From Victivallaceae bacterium (lineage in GTDB: Bacteria > Verrucomicrobiota > Lentisphaeria > Victivallales > Victivallaceae): a DNA stretch of 64,000 nucleotides. Within the stretch, counting starts at the first letter, position 1; the number at the start of each line of letters is the position of its first letter. The DNA lies in the NCBI GenBank assembly GCA_028709805.1, contig JAQUTL010000002.1, positions 1 to 64,000 on the forward strand, in the 5' to 3' direction. The translations under genes were made by a program, and so were the position numbers. Below the pieces are notes generated by a model. The model searched no databases. It was not told the DNA's origin and was given only the letters and a program-made list of their open reading frames with translations. Positions 17,823-27,041 of this stretch are shown here, one piece after another.

Positions 17823-20800
17823 TCAGGCCAACAGCTTCAAGCCGCCGGATTTGCCGTCGGCGTCAATATCCAGTCCGGCGGGAGCCGCTGCGGAGATGCC
17901 GAGCGAAAGCTGGTTGCCGGCGTCGATGCCGAGCCCGATATTGAAGTCGTTATATTTGAAGCCGCTGTCACCGATCTTACCGGCGTAGGCCGCTTCCACG
18001 GCGTCGCCGAAATAAATTTCGTAATTCTTTCCAGTCAGCAAGTCCAGCGAACTTTCCAGCGACTCGATCAGTTTGAAGCTGCCGGATTCAACCGCGGCTC
18101 CAAGCCTGATGGTTATGGTCAGTGAATCGTTCCAGCCGGTCACCGTATTGGCAAACATCAAATTGCCGTATCCGGTTCTGCAGTCGAAATTCAGGCCGGC
18201 GATCTCGCCGGCGGAAAACTCGCGGGTGAACGCCGCACTGGAGGCCCCGGACACGGAAATGTTGTCAAAATGCATTACCCGTGCGTCGATCGTTCCGGAA
18301 AATTCGCTGAAAGACAGTTTGCGCGAATCCTTCACCGTCCCGGCGGTCCGGCCGTCGCCGGAAAGTATGCCGGTGAAATTCAGCGTGCCGCCGCCGTTCA
18401 GGAAATCGCCCTTGAAGGTGATCGTGCTGCCGCCGTTAACAACACAGTAGTTGTTGCCGCCGCCGTAGATGTTGCCGATGGTGAAGCTGCCGCCGGCGCT
18501 GCCGTCGACGGTTATCGCCGCGCCGCCGTTGACGATCGAGTCAGCCCGCACGCCGGACGAGCCGGAACCGTTGCCGCCGCCGTAAATCGCCCCGATGCTG
18601 ACGATGCCGGAAACCGTAATCGCCGCGCCGCCGTCCACAATGCTCGATTTCCCGGCATTGTAGCCGCCGCCGTAGAGGTTGATTACGCTGGCGTTGGAAA
18701 ATTTAATCGAACTGCCGTTGCTAACCACGCTGACCGATCCGGCCGCGCCGGTGAAAGTTCCGCCGTTGGCCGCGGCATAACCGCCGCCGTAAATCTCGTG
18801 CGTAAAGGTTCCGCCTGTGATGTTCAGCTCTGTGCCACCGGAGATCTTCGACTCCACCGTGACCGCGGTTGACATCCCGGCCGCCCAGGCCATGCCGCCG
18901 CCGAACACATAGTTCGAGAAGGTGCCGCCCGATATGTTCATCACCGTTTTTCCGGAGACTTCGCTGCTGCCGCTGACCGACGAAACATAGCGGTTCCCCG
19001 CGTAGACCTGCGCCGATATTGTGCTGGCGCCGGCAATATTCAGCGTGATGTTGCCGTAAACGTTGTTCGGTCCGGCGGTAAGTGAAACCGAAGTGGTCCC
19101 GCCGTAGAGATAACCGGCCACCGAGCTGTTATTGATGGAAATCGCGACCTCGGTCGGGCTGGCGGAGCCGCCGACGGTGGCGGCTCCGGCGCCGTACAGC
19201 GCCGCAGTCACGCCGGAGCGGTTGAGCAGACTGACCGTGATCGCGCCGTCGATGGACTGGTTGCGGCCGATGCCGCCGCCGAAAATACTGCCCACCTTGG
19301 TGTCATCCAATGCAAGCGAGATGTTGCCGTAGATGCTGGCCGAGCCGCCGGCGTGGGCGTTTCCGCCGTAAAGCAGGGCGATATCCGATCCGGCGGCCGA
19401 AAGCGTGATGTCGCCGAACATGGTGCAGCTGCCGGAGGCGAGCTTGCCAAAACCGGCGACGATGCCGAGCGTCTGGCTGTCCACCGTTTCGGACAGCGGG
19501 CTGAAATACCCCTGACCCTCGGCGTTGATGCCGGCGCCGAGAAACTCATTGCCAACCCGGATCGCCGCCTGAAATCCGTTGGCCCCGACGCTGATCTTGA
19601 TCCACTTGTCGGTTGTTCCGAGCTGCGTCCAGATGTCGGCCGCTGCGGTATAGGTGATCCCGTTCAGCAGCACCGAGTATTCGGAGTCAAGGTATTTTTC
19701 ATATCCGCTCGTCATCATCGTGTAGGTGGCGCTGACCGCGGTGTTTTCCACATAGTAGCCGATATTGCGGAAGTTGTTCAGCTTCGACGCTTCGGCCATG
19801 GCGGTACTTTCAATGTCGCTGCCGAATGAAAAGTAGAGGTCAAGCGTTCCGCCGGTGGCCTGGATTTTGTCCAGCCCCGAAGCGCTCTGAAACAGGAATA
19901 TGCGGTTGGCGCCGCCGGCAAGTTCCACCTTCGCGCCGAAGTTGGCGTTGCGGCGCAGATAGAGATTGTCGGCGTAGCTGCCGGGATTGTCGATATAAAT
20001 CGCATAGCCTTCGGCGCCGTTTACCGAGGCGCTGATCATTCCGTTTATTTCAAGATTGACGAATCCGGCGTAGATGCCGTAGGCCGTGCTCGGCAGATTG
20101 CCGCCGACTCCGTTTGATCCGGTCACGGTCACCGAGATGTCTCCGACACTGGCGGTGCTGGCCGCATTGCCGAACGTCCGGTTGCCGGCGTAGATGCCGT
20201 ACCCGTGCGCCTGTCCCGGCGCTCCGCTGGCGGTGCTGCCGGACACCGTGACGCTGATGGCTCCGATAAACTTGGTGTTGAGTATCCCTTCGCGGGCAAT
20301 CACCCCGTACCCGTCGGCGATGGCGTCGCTGCGTCCTTCGATGCCTTTGGACTGTACTGTGATCGCGGAGAAAATCACCGAATCGATGATCTGTTTGGAG
20401 GCCGACAGTCCGGCGGCAACGCTGCCGGTATAGTTCCAGCCGCCGGAATTGCCGGCGCTGCTGGTTACGTCGATGCTGCCGAATCCTTCGGTCATGGCGG
20501 ATTTGATCGTAATGTTGCCGTCCGCCCAGATGCCGTAGGCTTCGGCAAAACCGCGGCCGTACTGACTGTAAAGCGTCGAACCGTAGGCGCTGCCGGAGGC
20601 AACCACGGTGATGAAGGCGTTCAGCTCATTGACGATCACGTTGGCGTGTGAGCATATGCCGTAGGCGTAAACGCTGACGTCGCACGGCGTGGTGGTGTAA
20701 TCCGAGCTGGCCAGCGCCGTCATGCCGCCGTTGGCGGTGGCGTAAATGGCGCTGAATTCCGGAGAACTGATCTGGATGTCGCCGGTGTTTGAGTAGATGC

Positions 20801-21707
20801 CGAACGCCCGACCCTGAGCGTATGCGGTGTTGGTCGCCGCCGTGATGTTGCCGCCGTTGCCGGTGGCGCGGATCTCACCGGTGAGGCTTGAGATCACCAC
20901 GCCGTTCGACCCGTAGACGCCGTAAGCGGTGCCGTTGGCGGAACCGGTGACCGCGCCGCTGAGTTTGCCGCCATCGGCTGTGGCGTTGATCGAGCCGCTC
21001 AAACTGCCGATCGTCACCAGCGCCGAGAACGATTTGTTGCCAGCCGTGATGCCGGAGGCCACGGCTTCGCCGGAGAATCCGCTGTCCGCTCCGGTGGCGG
21101 TGGAGGTGATCGAGCCGGACAGCGTGCCGCTTATCGCCAGACCGGACAATGAATAGATGCCGTCGCTTGTTGCGTCGCCCCATTTGCTTCCCGCGCCTTT
21201 TGCCGTCACCGAAAGTTCTCCGCCGAAGTCGTTCTCAAACGTTACTGTGCCGCTGGCGTATATTCCGGTGGCGTTGGCGTAGGCCGAAACCTGCGTCGTG
21301 GCGGTGCTGCCGGCTATGGCGCTTACCTTGATGGAGTTCGCGGCCGAAAAGTTTCTGAAAGTGAGATTTTTTCCCCAGAATCCGCTGGCGGTGGTGCTGG
21401 CGCCGAGGCTTTTCGCCGTCACGTTTATGCTGCCGCTGCCGCCAAAGTCGACCGAACCGTCCAGATACGTGTAGGTCGTGGCGATTTTTCCGAACATTAC
21501 GCCGAGATTCACCTTCGTGGTCACCGTGGATATGGTGCCGGACAGCGCCAGATTCAGCGCGTCGCCGTCAAACTGCATTGAGGCGGAATAACTGCTGGTC
21601 GGGCTGGTCAGCGTGCCGAATTTGATCGCTCCGGTCTCGGTTATCTGAACGTTCTCGGTGAGTCCGGCCTGTTCCTGCTGCAATTCTGTGGAGATGATTT
21701 TGGTCAT
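17823..21707 (-). CDS. Very large Gly/Ser-rich beta-helix repeat protein (adhesin-like)
   Basis: 1294 residues, rich in G, S, A, T and N with almost no Cys, made of degenerate repeats. An N-terminal half repeats blocks such as YGIYAG...GDISVTVTGS (roughly 40-60 residues), and residues ~780-1130 repeat YGGGxN/xGGAAITV blocks; both look like right-handed parallel beta-helix or pectin-lyase-like folds of autotransporter passengers. There is no N-terminal signal peptide and no C-terminal beta-barrel. The C-terminal end (LDIDADGKSGGLKLLA) could be a type I secretion signal, but no secretion genes are nearby. ATG is preceded by AGG. Function is inferred: surface adhesin or matrix protein. Confidence 0.75.
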   Translation of the reverse strand: MTKIISTELQQEQAGLTENVQITETGAIKFGTLTSPTSSYSASMQFDGDALNLALSGTISTVTTKVNLGVMFGKIATTYTYLDGSVDFGGSGSINVTAKSLGASTTASGFWGKNLTFRNFSAANSIKVSAIAGSTATTQVSAYANATGIYASGTVTFENDFGGELSVTAKGAGSKWGDATSDGIYSLSGLAISGTLSGSITSTATGADSGFSGEAVASGITAGNKSFSALVTIGSLSGSINATADGGKLSGAVTGSANGTAYGVYGSNGVVISSLTGEIRATGNGGNITAATNTAYAQGRAFGIYSNTGDIQISSPEFSAIYATANGGMTALASSDYTTTPCDVSVYAYGICSHANVIVNELNAFITVVASGSAYGSTLYSQYGRGFAEAYGIWADGNITIKSAMTEGFGSIDVTSSAGNSGGWNYTGSVAAGLSASKQIIDSVIFSAITVQSKGIEGRSDAIADGYGVIAREGILNTKFIGAISVTVSGSTASGAPGQAHGYGIYAGNRTFGNAASTASVGDISVTVTGSNGVGGNLPSTAYGIYAGFVNLEINGMISASVNGAEGYAIYIDNPGSYADNLYLRRNANFGAKVELAGGANRIFLFQSASGLDKIQATGGTLDLYFSFGSDIESTAMAEASKLNNFRNIGYYVENTAVSATYTMMTSGYEKYLDSEYSVLLNGITYTAAADIWTQLGTTDKWIKISVGANGFQAAIRVGNEFLGAGINAEGQGYFSPLSETVDSQTLGIVAGFGKLASGSCTMFGDITLSAAGSDIALLYGGNAHAGGSASIYGNISLALDDTKVGSIFGGGIGRNQSIDGAITVSLLNRSGVTAALYGAGAATVGGSASPTEVAISINNSSVAGYLYGGTTSVSLTAGPNNVYGNITLNIAGASTISAQVYAGNRYVSSVSGSSEVSGKTVMNISGGTFSNYVFGGGMAWAAGMSTAVTVESKISGGTELNITGGTFTHEIYGGGYAAANGGTFTGAAGSVSVVSNGSSIKFSNASVINLYGGGYNAGKSSIVDGGAAITVSGIVSIGAIYGGGNGSGSSGVRADSIVNGGAAITVDGSAGGSFTIGNIYGGGNNYCVVNGGSTITFKGDFLNGGGTLNFTGILSGDGRTAGTVKDSRKLSFSEFSGTIDARVMHFDNISVSGASSAAFTREFSAGEIAGLNFDCRTGYGNLMFANTVTGWNDSLTITIRLGAAVESGSFKLIESLESSLDLLTGKNYEIYFGDAVEAAYAGKIGDSGFKYNDFNIGLGIDAGNQLSLGISAAAPAGLDIDADGKSGGLKLLA

Positions 21708-21773
21708 ATCAGCCTGCGCTTTCTTGATCGACGATATTTACTAAATTGATTGTTTTTTATCTACATTATTAAT

Positions 21774-21802
21774 ATTATACATCGGATAAAACCGATTTTC
21801 AA
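21774..21802 (-). promoter_or_regulatory. Promoter with internal palindrome for the repeat protein
   Basis: On the minus strand: -35 TTGAAA (21797-21802), a 17-base spacer, and -10 TATAAT (21774-21779), 66 bases before the start codon. The spacer holds an inverted repeat ATCGG/CCGAT (21781-21796, six-base centre), well placed for a repressor or activator dimer. Confidence 0.65.
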
Positions 21803-21812
21803 TATAGGACGG

Positions 21813-21846
21813 AAAAAAACAGGGGGAAGCATATTCGTCTTCCCCC
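21813..21846 (-). terminator. Intrinsic terminator after the secreted unknown gene
   Basis: On the minus strand GGGGGAAG and CTTCCCCC form a perfect 8-bp stem with a 9-base loop followed by TGTTTTTTT. It ends the 21880-22899 gene directly upstream of the repeat protein's promoter. Confidence 0.85.
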
Positions 21847-21879
21847 CGTATTCTCTACATGATTATTTTTCTTGTTGCG

Positions 21880-22899
21880 TCATTTGACCGCATCGGCCGC
21901 CGCTGCAACAAGTTTCAGACGGACGTCGCTGAATTCGATCGGGTCGGATTCCGGAGCCGCCGCGTTGGCCGGAGCCACCACCAGGCCGATCCGGATATAG
22001 GCGGTCTGGAGTCCGTGCGGAGCCGGAACTTCAAACTGCCAGGAAACCCGCTGCCGCTGATAGTCTTCGGTAACAAACAGTTTCACCATTTCGTAGATCG
22101 GCTGCCGGTCCTGATTATAGAATATCACGGTGAAGCCGCCGATGCGCTTGCGCAGCACCTGCTGTTCAACGTCCAGTGTGCTCGGCAGACCGGCGCGCTT
22201 GGCAACTTCCTCCTCGGTCGGGTTGGTTCTGGAGAAGAGGCGCCCGGATATTTCAAACTGGTCGCCCGGCTGAACCGGGATGTAGGCGTTGTGCATAACC
22301 AATGCGCGCTTTCCCACCTGAGCTATGATCTCGACCGTCTTGCGTTCCACCGGAAGCTGCATTTGGCTCAGCATGTCGATCATGTCGCCGATGGTGAAGA
22401 GCTGGAAGTTGGTTTTGTCCGTTTCGGGGTTTCCGGTGTATTTCACGCTGTCGGAGCCGGCCTTGGAGAGCGTGTCGCTCTTATATGCGAAAAAACCGGA
22501 CAGGCTTTTTTCCACTTCGGGAGAAGATGCGTCGCCGACCACTTCGCGGGTCGGCATGCCGAGTTCGGCGCGTGCTTCGGCGTCACCGATCACGATTGGC
22601 GTGAGGATGCTCATCAGCGGCAGAATCTGTTCCGGAGCGTAGTACTTGCCGAACTCAGAGGTCAGCACGGCGATGACGGCGGCAACGTCGTTGGTGTCGG
22701 TCAGCGCCACCGGATAGCGGCGGTCGACCGTGGTGATTTTCGCCGGTTCAAAATTTTCGCGGACGCTCCATGACGCGGGAAGCCCGGCTTCGAAAAAGCC
22801 GTCTACCGGAACATACTCGCCGGCGCAAAGCTCCCCGGGCACTGCAAACGTTGACAGTCCGGCCAGACAGGACAACGCCAGAAATTTACTGATTTTCAT
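21880..22899 (-). CDS. Secreted protein of unknown function
   Basis: Placed from ATG 22899 (340 residues) because this gives a clean signal peptide: MKISKFLALSCLAGLS followed by a cleavage region near residue 25; the frame is open 35 codons further upstream. The mature protein is soluble, with a helical middle part and a C-terminal beta-rich segment (residues ~200-330, including PVQPGDQFEISGRLFSR and APHGLQTAYIRIGLVVAP) that looks like a carbohydrate-binding or jelly-roll module. I do not recognise the family. It has its own terminator and lies between a sigma-54 activator and the repeat protein, all on the minus strand. Confidence 0.7.
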   Translation of the reverse strand: MKISKFLALSCLAGLSTFAVPGELCAGEYVPVDGFFEAGLPASWSVRENFEPAKITTVDRRYPVALTDTNDVAAVIAVLTSEFGKYYAPEQILPLMSILTPIVIGDAEARAELGMPTREVVGDASSPEVEKSLSGFFAYKSDTLSKAGSDSVKYTGNPETDKTNFQLFTIGDMIDMLSQMQLPVERKTVEIIAQVGKRALVMHNAYIPVQPGDQFEISGRLFSRTNPTEEEVAKRAGLPSTLDVEQQVLRKRIGGFTVIFYNQDRQPIYEMVKLFVTEDYQRQRVSWQFEVPAPHGLQTAYIRIGLVVAPANAAAPESDPIEFSDVRLKLVAAAADAVK

Positions 22900-23015
22900 C
22901 TCGGATGACACCTTGGTTATGAAATTGATATGTTTCGCGTTCTTTTCCCGGTAAACATAGACCGCTTTGGGCTTTTTTTCAAGCCCGTGCAGCAAAAAAA
23001 GCATAAAAATCGATT

Positions 23016-24572
23016 TCAGCGGCGAAAGTCGGCCGGATCAATGCCGAGTCCGGCCAAGCGGTAATGCAATATTCGCGGCGTGCTTTTCAGCCGCCGCGCG
23101 GCCGCCGCCACGTTGCCGCGGTGCATTTTCAGGGCGTCGCAAATCAGTTCGCGCTCGTACTTCGCCATTGCCGCCGCCAGCCCTTCTTCGCCTCCTCCGG
23201 TGGGCGGCAGCGTCCCGGCCGCGCCTCCGACCGTCGCGCCGCCGCACTCCCAAAGTGCGGGCGGGAGATTGTAGGAGTGGATCACTCCGTCACGCGAGGT
23301 GAGCACCGCGCGTTCGACGGTGTTTTCCAGTTCTCGCACATTGCCCGGCCAGTGATAGGCAAGCAGCATGTTCATCGCCGACGCGGAGATGCGCCGGACG
23401 TTTTTTTTGTGGTCGCGGTTGAATTTTTCCAGAAAAAATTCAGCGAGTTGCGGCAGATCCGACTTGCGGTCGGAAAGATCCGGCAGCTGAATCGGAAAAA
23501 CGTTCAGCCGGTAATAGAGGTCTTCCCTGAACAGCCGCTCGGCCATGAGTTTTTCCAGATCGCGGCCGGTGGCCGCCAGCACCCGCACGTCCACTTTGCG
23601 CTCTTCGTTGCTGCCGACCCGCTGGAAGGTGCGCTCCTGCAGAAAACGCAGCAGTTTGACCTGCATGGACAGACCGAGGTCTCCGATCTCGTCAAGGAAT
23701 ATAGTGCCGCCGTCCGCCGCCTCCACCCGGCCGATCCGTCGCGCGACCGCGCCGGTGAACGCTCCCTTTTCGTGGCCGAAGAGTTCGCTTTCCACCAGAT
23801 TTTCCGGAAGCGCCGCGCAGTTGACCACCACAAAACAGCGGTCGCGCCGCCGGCTGGCGTATCGGATGGCCCGCGCCACCAGCTCCTTGCCGGTTCCGGA
23901 CGAGCCGCGTATGAGGACGGTAGCGCTGCTTGGCGCCACCTGGCCGATCATTGCGTAAACCTCGCGCATCGCGTGACAGTTGCCGACGATGTTGCCGGGC
24001 TTCTGGATTTTTTCCAGTTCCTCCTGAAGACGGCGGTTTTCCTCGATCAGATGTTCGCGCTCGGCGATTTTTTGACGGCAGCCGTCGATGGCGTCGGCCA
24101 GAATATTGGTGACGATTTCCAGCAGGTTCAGGTCGCGTTTAAGGTCGGAGACGGGCGTCACCTGTCGGTCGATGCTCATGGTGCCGATCACTTTGTCGTC
24201 ATGGATGACCGGTGCGCAGAGAAACGCAATTTTCTCTCCGCTCTTTCTGGTGCCGGTGCGGTTCAGAAAATTGGGGTCTGCCGAAATGTCCGGGATCAGT
24301 GCCGACTTTCCGGTCTGCGCCACTTTCCCGGTGACTCCTTCGCCTAAAAGATAACGCCCGCGCGCCCGCTCCGCATCGCTCAGCCCGTGACTGGCGGCGA
24401 TGCGCAGCTCGTTGCCGGACCGCAGCGTCACGGTGCCGCGCTGCAGTCCCATTTCCCGGTAGAGGATGTCCAGCACTTCCTGAACGATTTCACCGACCTC
24501 GTGGTGGCGGATCAGCGCCCGGCTGATCTGGTTCAGCACCGCGAGTTCGGTCTGCAACGTGGGTTCGTTCAT
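23016..24572 (-). CDS. NifA-like sigma-54-dependent regulator (GAF-AAA-Fis)
   Basis: 518 residues: N-terminal GAF sensor (~12-165), a short coiled coil, the AAA+ activator domain with IRGSSGTGKELVAR (Walker A), ELFGHEKGAFTGA (the sigma-54-contacting loop), GGTIFLDEIGDL (Walker B) and the Arg-finger region LYYRLNVFPIQLP, then a C-terminal Fis-type helix-turn-helix (~475-515). It activates RpoN promoters after a small ligand or redox signal at the GAF domain. ATG 24572 is preferred over the in-frame GTG four codons earlier because the CGGAG site is then at a proper distance. Just downstream of the HIT gene; targets unknown. Confidence 0.93.
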   Translation of the reverse strand: MNEPTLQTELAVLNQISRALIRHHEVGEIVQEVLDILYREMGLQRGTVTLRSGNELRIAASHGLSDAERARGRYLLGEGVTGKVAQTGKSALIPDISADPNFLNRTGTRKSGEKIAFLCAPVIHDDKVIGTMSIDRQVTPVSDLKRDLNLLEIVTNILADAIDGCRQKIAEREHLIEENRRLQEELEKIQKPGNIVGNCHAMREVYAMIGQVAPSSATVLIRGSSGTGKELVARAIRYASRRRDRCFVVVNCAALPENLVESELFGHEKGAFTGAVARRIGRVEAADGGTIFLDEIGDLGLSMQVKLLRFLQERTFQRVGSNEERKVDVRVLAATGRDLEKLMAERLFREDLYYRLNVFPIQLPDLSDRKSDLPQLAEFFLEKFNRDHKKNVRRISASAMNMLLAYHWPGNVRELENTVERAVLTSRDGVIHSYNLPPALWECGGATVGGAAGTLPPTGGGEEGLAAAMAKYERELICDALKMHRGNVAAAARRLKSTPRILHYRLAGLGIDPADFRR

Positions 24573-24592
24573 GCGGCGCGGCACTCCGGGGT

Positions 24593-25015
24593 TCAGTCCA
24601 ATTTCAGTTTTGCGATGATTTTTTCGGCGGTCTCCGTCCGGTCGGCGGTCCCGGCGTATTCAAGTTGACGCCAGTTCCAGCGGAATCCGTCTTCGCATCC
24701 GCGCGGAACCACATGCAGATGGGCGTGCATAACCACCTGTCCGGCGCAGGAACCGTCGGCCAGATGCAGATTGAAGCCGTCGTAGTCAAGTGCGCGGCGC
24801 AGCGCCACGCCGATCCGGCTGCCGACGTGGAACATCCTTCCGGCCGTGGCCTCCGGTATTGTGGACGAACTCTGGTGATGCTCTTTCGGGATGACCAGCG
24901 TATGACCGAAATTGATCGGGCCGATGTCGAGAAACGCAAACACCAGATCGTCTTCATAAATCTTCACACACGGAATTTCTCCGGCGACGATTTTGCAGAA
25001 AATACAGTTTTCCAT
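24593..25015 (-). CDS. HIT family hydrolase
   Basis: A 140-residue histidine-triad protein: MENCIFCKIVAGEIP, INFGHTLVIPKEH and the catalytic MHAHLHVVPRG. Such proteins hydrolyse purine nucleoside phosphoramidates or dinucleoside polyphosphates in the cytoplasm. Length is normal for the HinT/Hit group. It begins the two-gene minus-strand unit with the sigma-54 regulator, and diverges from ilvB. Confidence 0.93.
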   Translation of the reverse strand: MENCIFCKIVAGEIPCVKIYEDDLVFAFLDIGPINFGHTLVIPKEHHQSSSTIPEATAGRMFHVGSRIGVALRRALDYDGFNLHLADGSCAGQVVMHAHLHVVPRGCEDGFRWNWRQLEYAGTADRTETAEKIIAKLKLD

Positions 25016-25188
25016 AGATATAAAATTTCCTCCGGTTTTATTTTAATTTAACTGCAACCATGAATTTTACAAGGAAAAAGTGACAAAAATGTAATTTTGG
25101 TTCATGTGTAACGAAAAAATATCGTCGAACCGCTTGTTTTTTTTTAGTAATGTTTTAAATTATCACCCAAAGACAACGAGGACTTTCT

Positions 25189-26949
25189 ATGACTGACTGT
25201 AAAACTGTTGAAATGCGCGGCAATCTGATCACCGTGCGGATGCTTGAAAAACTCGGGGTGGACGTCCTGTTCGCCTACCCCGGCGGTTTCTCGCTGGAAC
25301 TGCATCAGGCTTTGTGCGAATCGAGTATCCGGGTGGTTCTTCCCCGGCATGAGCAGGGCGGCGCTTTCGCCGCCGACGGCTATGCCAGAATCACCGGCAA
25401 AGTCGCCGCGTGCATGGCTACCAGCGGCCCCGGCGCCACCAATCTGCTTACCGGCGCGGCCGACTGCTATATGGATTCCATCCCGGTGGTGTTCATCACC
25501 GGTCAGGTTCCGGCATCGATGATCGGGAAAAACGTCTTCCAGGAAACCGATATCATCGGCATGACCCGCCCGATCGTCAAACACAGCTATCTGGTGCTGG
25601 ACGCCGCCGAGCTGCCGCGCGTAATGCGCGAGGCGTTTTATCTGGCCGGCAGCGGAAGGCCGGGGCCGGTGTGGGTGGATATTCCGAAAAATGTGCAGCA
25701 GCAGGTCGCCAGCGTCGATCTGGACGCGCCGATGGAACTGGACTTCTACCATTTGCCCGACCCGCCTCCGGCATCGGCCATAGATACCATTCGCACCATG
25801 ATCCGCAACTCACGCCGTCCATGCGTTTACGCCGGCGGCGGAATCATTACCTCTGGAGCGTCCGGCGAGTTGCTGAAATTCGCCGAATCCTACAATCTTC
25901 CGGTGACTACCACCATGATGGGGCTTGGCTGTTTTCCGGAAAATCATCCGTTGAGTCTGCGCTGGCTCGGCATGCACGGCGCGCCGTGCGCCAACTACGC
26001 CGCCAATGAATGCGATCTGCTGATCGCGCTCGGCGCCAGATTTGATGACCGTGTGACCGGAAATCCGGCCACGTTCGCCGCGCATGCCTCGATCATCCAT
26101 GTGGATATCGACGATTCGGAGATCAACAAGAACAAGCCGGCCGATTTTTCGCTGGTCGCCAACGTCCGCGACGTTCTGGCGGCGCTGAACGAAAAGCCCG
26201 AACGCGGCGAATATGACGAATGGTTCCGGATGATCGCCGGATGGAGACGGGACATGCCGACCTCCTATGTGCATAAACCGGGACATCTGCAGCCGCAGGC
26301 GATCATGGAGACGCTGTTTGAAATGACCGGCGGAGATGCGGTGATTGTGCCGGGCGTGGGGCAGCATCAGATGTGGGCGGCGCAGTATTACCGGTATTCC
26401 AGGCCGCGGCAGTTCCTCACCTCCGGCGGACTCGGCTCCATGGGGTTCGGGCTGCCGGCGGCAATCGGCGCGAAGATCGCGTGCCCGGACGCCACGGTGA
26501 TAAATATCGACGGCGACGGAAGTTTTCAGATGAATATTCAGGAACTCGGTACGGCGTTTGTCGAGGATGTTCCGGTCAAGATGATGATTTTCGACAATCA
26601 GCATCTCGGCATGGTCGCCCAGTGGGAGGACCGCTTCTATGACGGCCGGCGCGGCAATACCGTTCTCGGCCGCTGCAAAGGCAGCCGCGGTGTCAGCGGG
26701 AAGCACTGTGCTGACTGCGACGGAAGCTACTGTACCGGCAGCGTTCCCTATCCTGACTTTGTCGCCATCGCGGCTGGCTACGGAATAAAAGGCCGCCATG
26801 TCCGGACTCCGGACGAACTGGCGCCGGCGATCCGGGAGATGCTGGACGCCGAAGGGCCGTTCCTGCTTGATCTGCACATCGGCTACAGCGAGCATGTGCT
26901 GCCGATGATTCCGGCCGGCAAGGATTATCATTCAATCATAATGAGTTAG
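25189..26949 (+). CDS. ilvB: Acetolactate synthase large subunit with cysteine-rich insertion
   Basis: A 586-residue ThDP enzyme joining two pyruvates (or pyruvate and 2-oxobutyrate) in branched-chain amino acid synthesis. Seen: FAYPGGFSLELHQAL with the catalytic Glu region at RHEQGGAFAADGYAR, GPGATNLLTG, VLGARFDDRVTGN, and the ThDP motif IDGDGSFQMNIQEL. The region after QWEDRFYDGRRGNTVLG, variable in the family, carries an insertion with Cys496, Cys507, Cys510 and Cys515 (CX10CX2CX4C), suggesting a metal site. No regulatory subunit (ilvN) is adjacent; the following gene is an iron-sulfur flavoprotein. The biosynthetic type is likely, given FAD-domain length. Confidence 0.93.
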   Translation: MTDCKTVEMRGNLITVRMLEKLGVDVLFAYPGGFSLELHQALCESSIRVVLPRHEQGGAFAADGYARITGKVAACMATSGPGATNLLTGAADCYMDSIPVVFITGQVPASMIGKNVFQETDIIGMTRPIVKHSYLVLDAAELPRVMREAFYLAGSGRPGPVWVDIPKNVQQQVASVDLDAPMELDFYHLPDPPPASAIDTIRTMIRNSRRPCVYAGGGIITSGASGELLKFAESYNLPVTTTMMGLGCFPENHPLSLRWLGMHGAPCANYAANECDLLIALGARFDDRVTGNPATFAAHASIIHVDIDDSEINKNKPADFSLVANVRDVLAALNEKPERGEYDEWFRMIAGWRRDMPTSYVHKPGHLQPQAIMETLFEMTGGDAVIVPGVGQHQMWAAQYYRYSRPRQFLTSGGLGSMGFGLPAAIGAKIACPDATVINIDGDGSFQMNIQELGTAFVEDVPVKMMIFDNQHLGMVAQWEDRFYDGRRGNTVLGRCKGSRGVSGKHCADCDGSYCTGSVPYPDFVAIAAGYGIKGRHVRTPDELAPAIREMLDAEGPFLLDLHIGYSEHVLPMIPAGKDYHSIIMS

Positions 26950-27041
26950 CCGCCGGCTTGACCGGCGACGTATGGGTTCCGGATTGTTTTAAACCGCGTT
27001 TCATGCGCGGTATCGATAAAATTTTTGGAGTAAAGAAAGAA

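Noticed and set aside
17823-21707. Repeats inside the large adhesin gene as a possible CRISPR or minisatellite
   Set aside because: Repeats are degenerate at DNA level, vary in length and keep the reading frame; they are protein repeats.
23064-24347. 427-codon plus-strand frame
   Set aside because: Antisense to the sigma-54 activator, whose motifs are unambiguous.
25810-26931. 373-codon minus-strand frame
   Set aside because: Antisense to ilvB.
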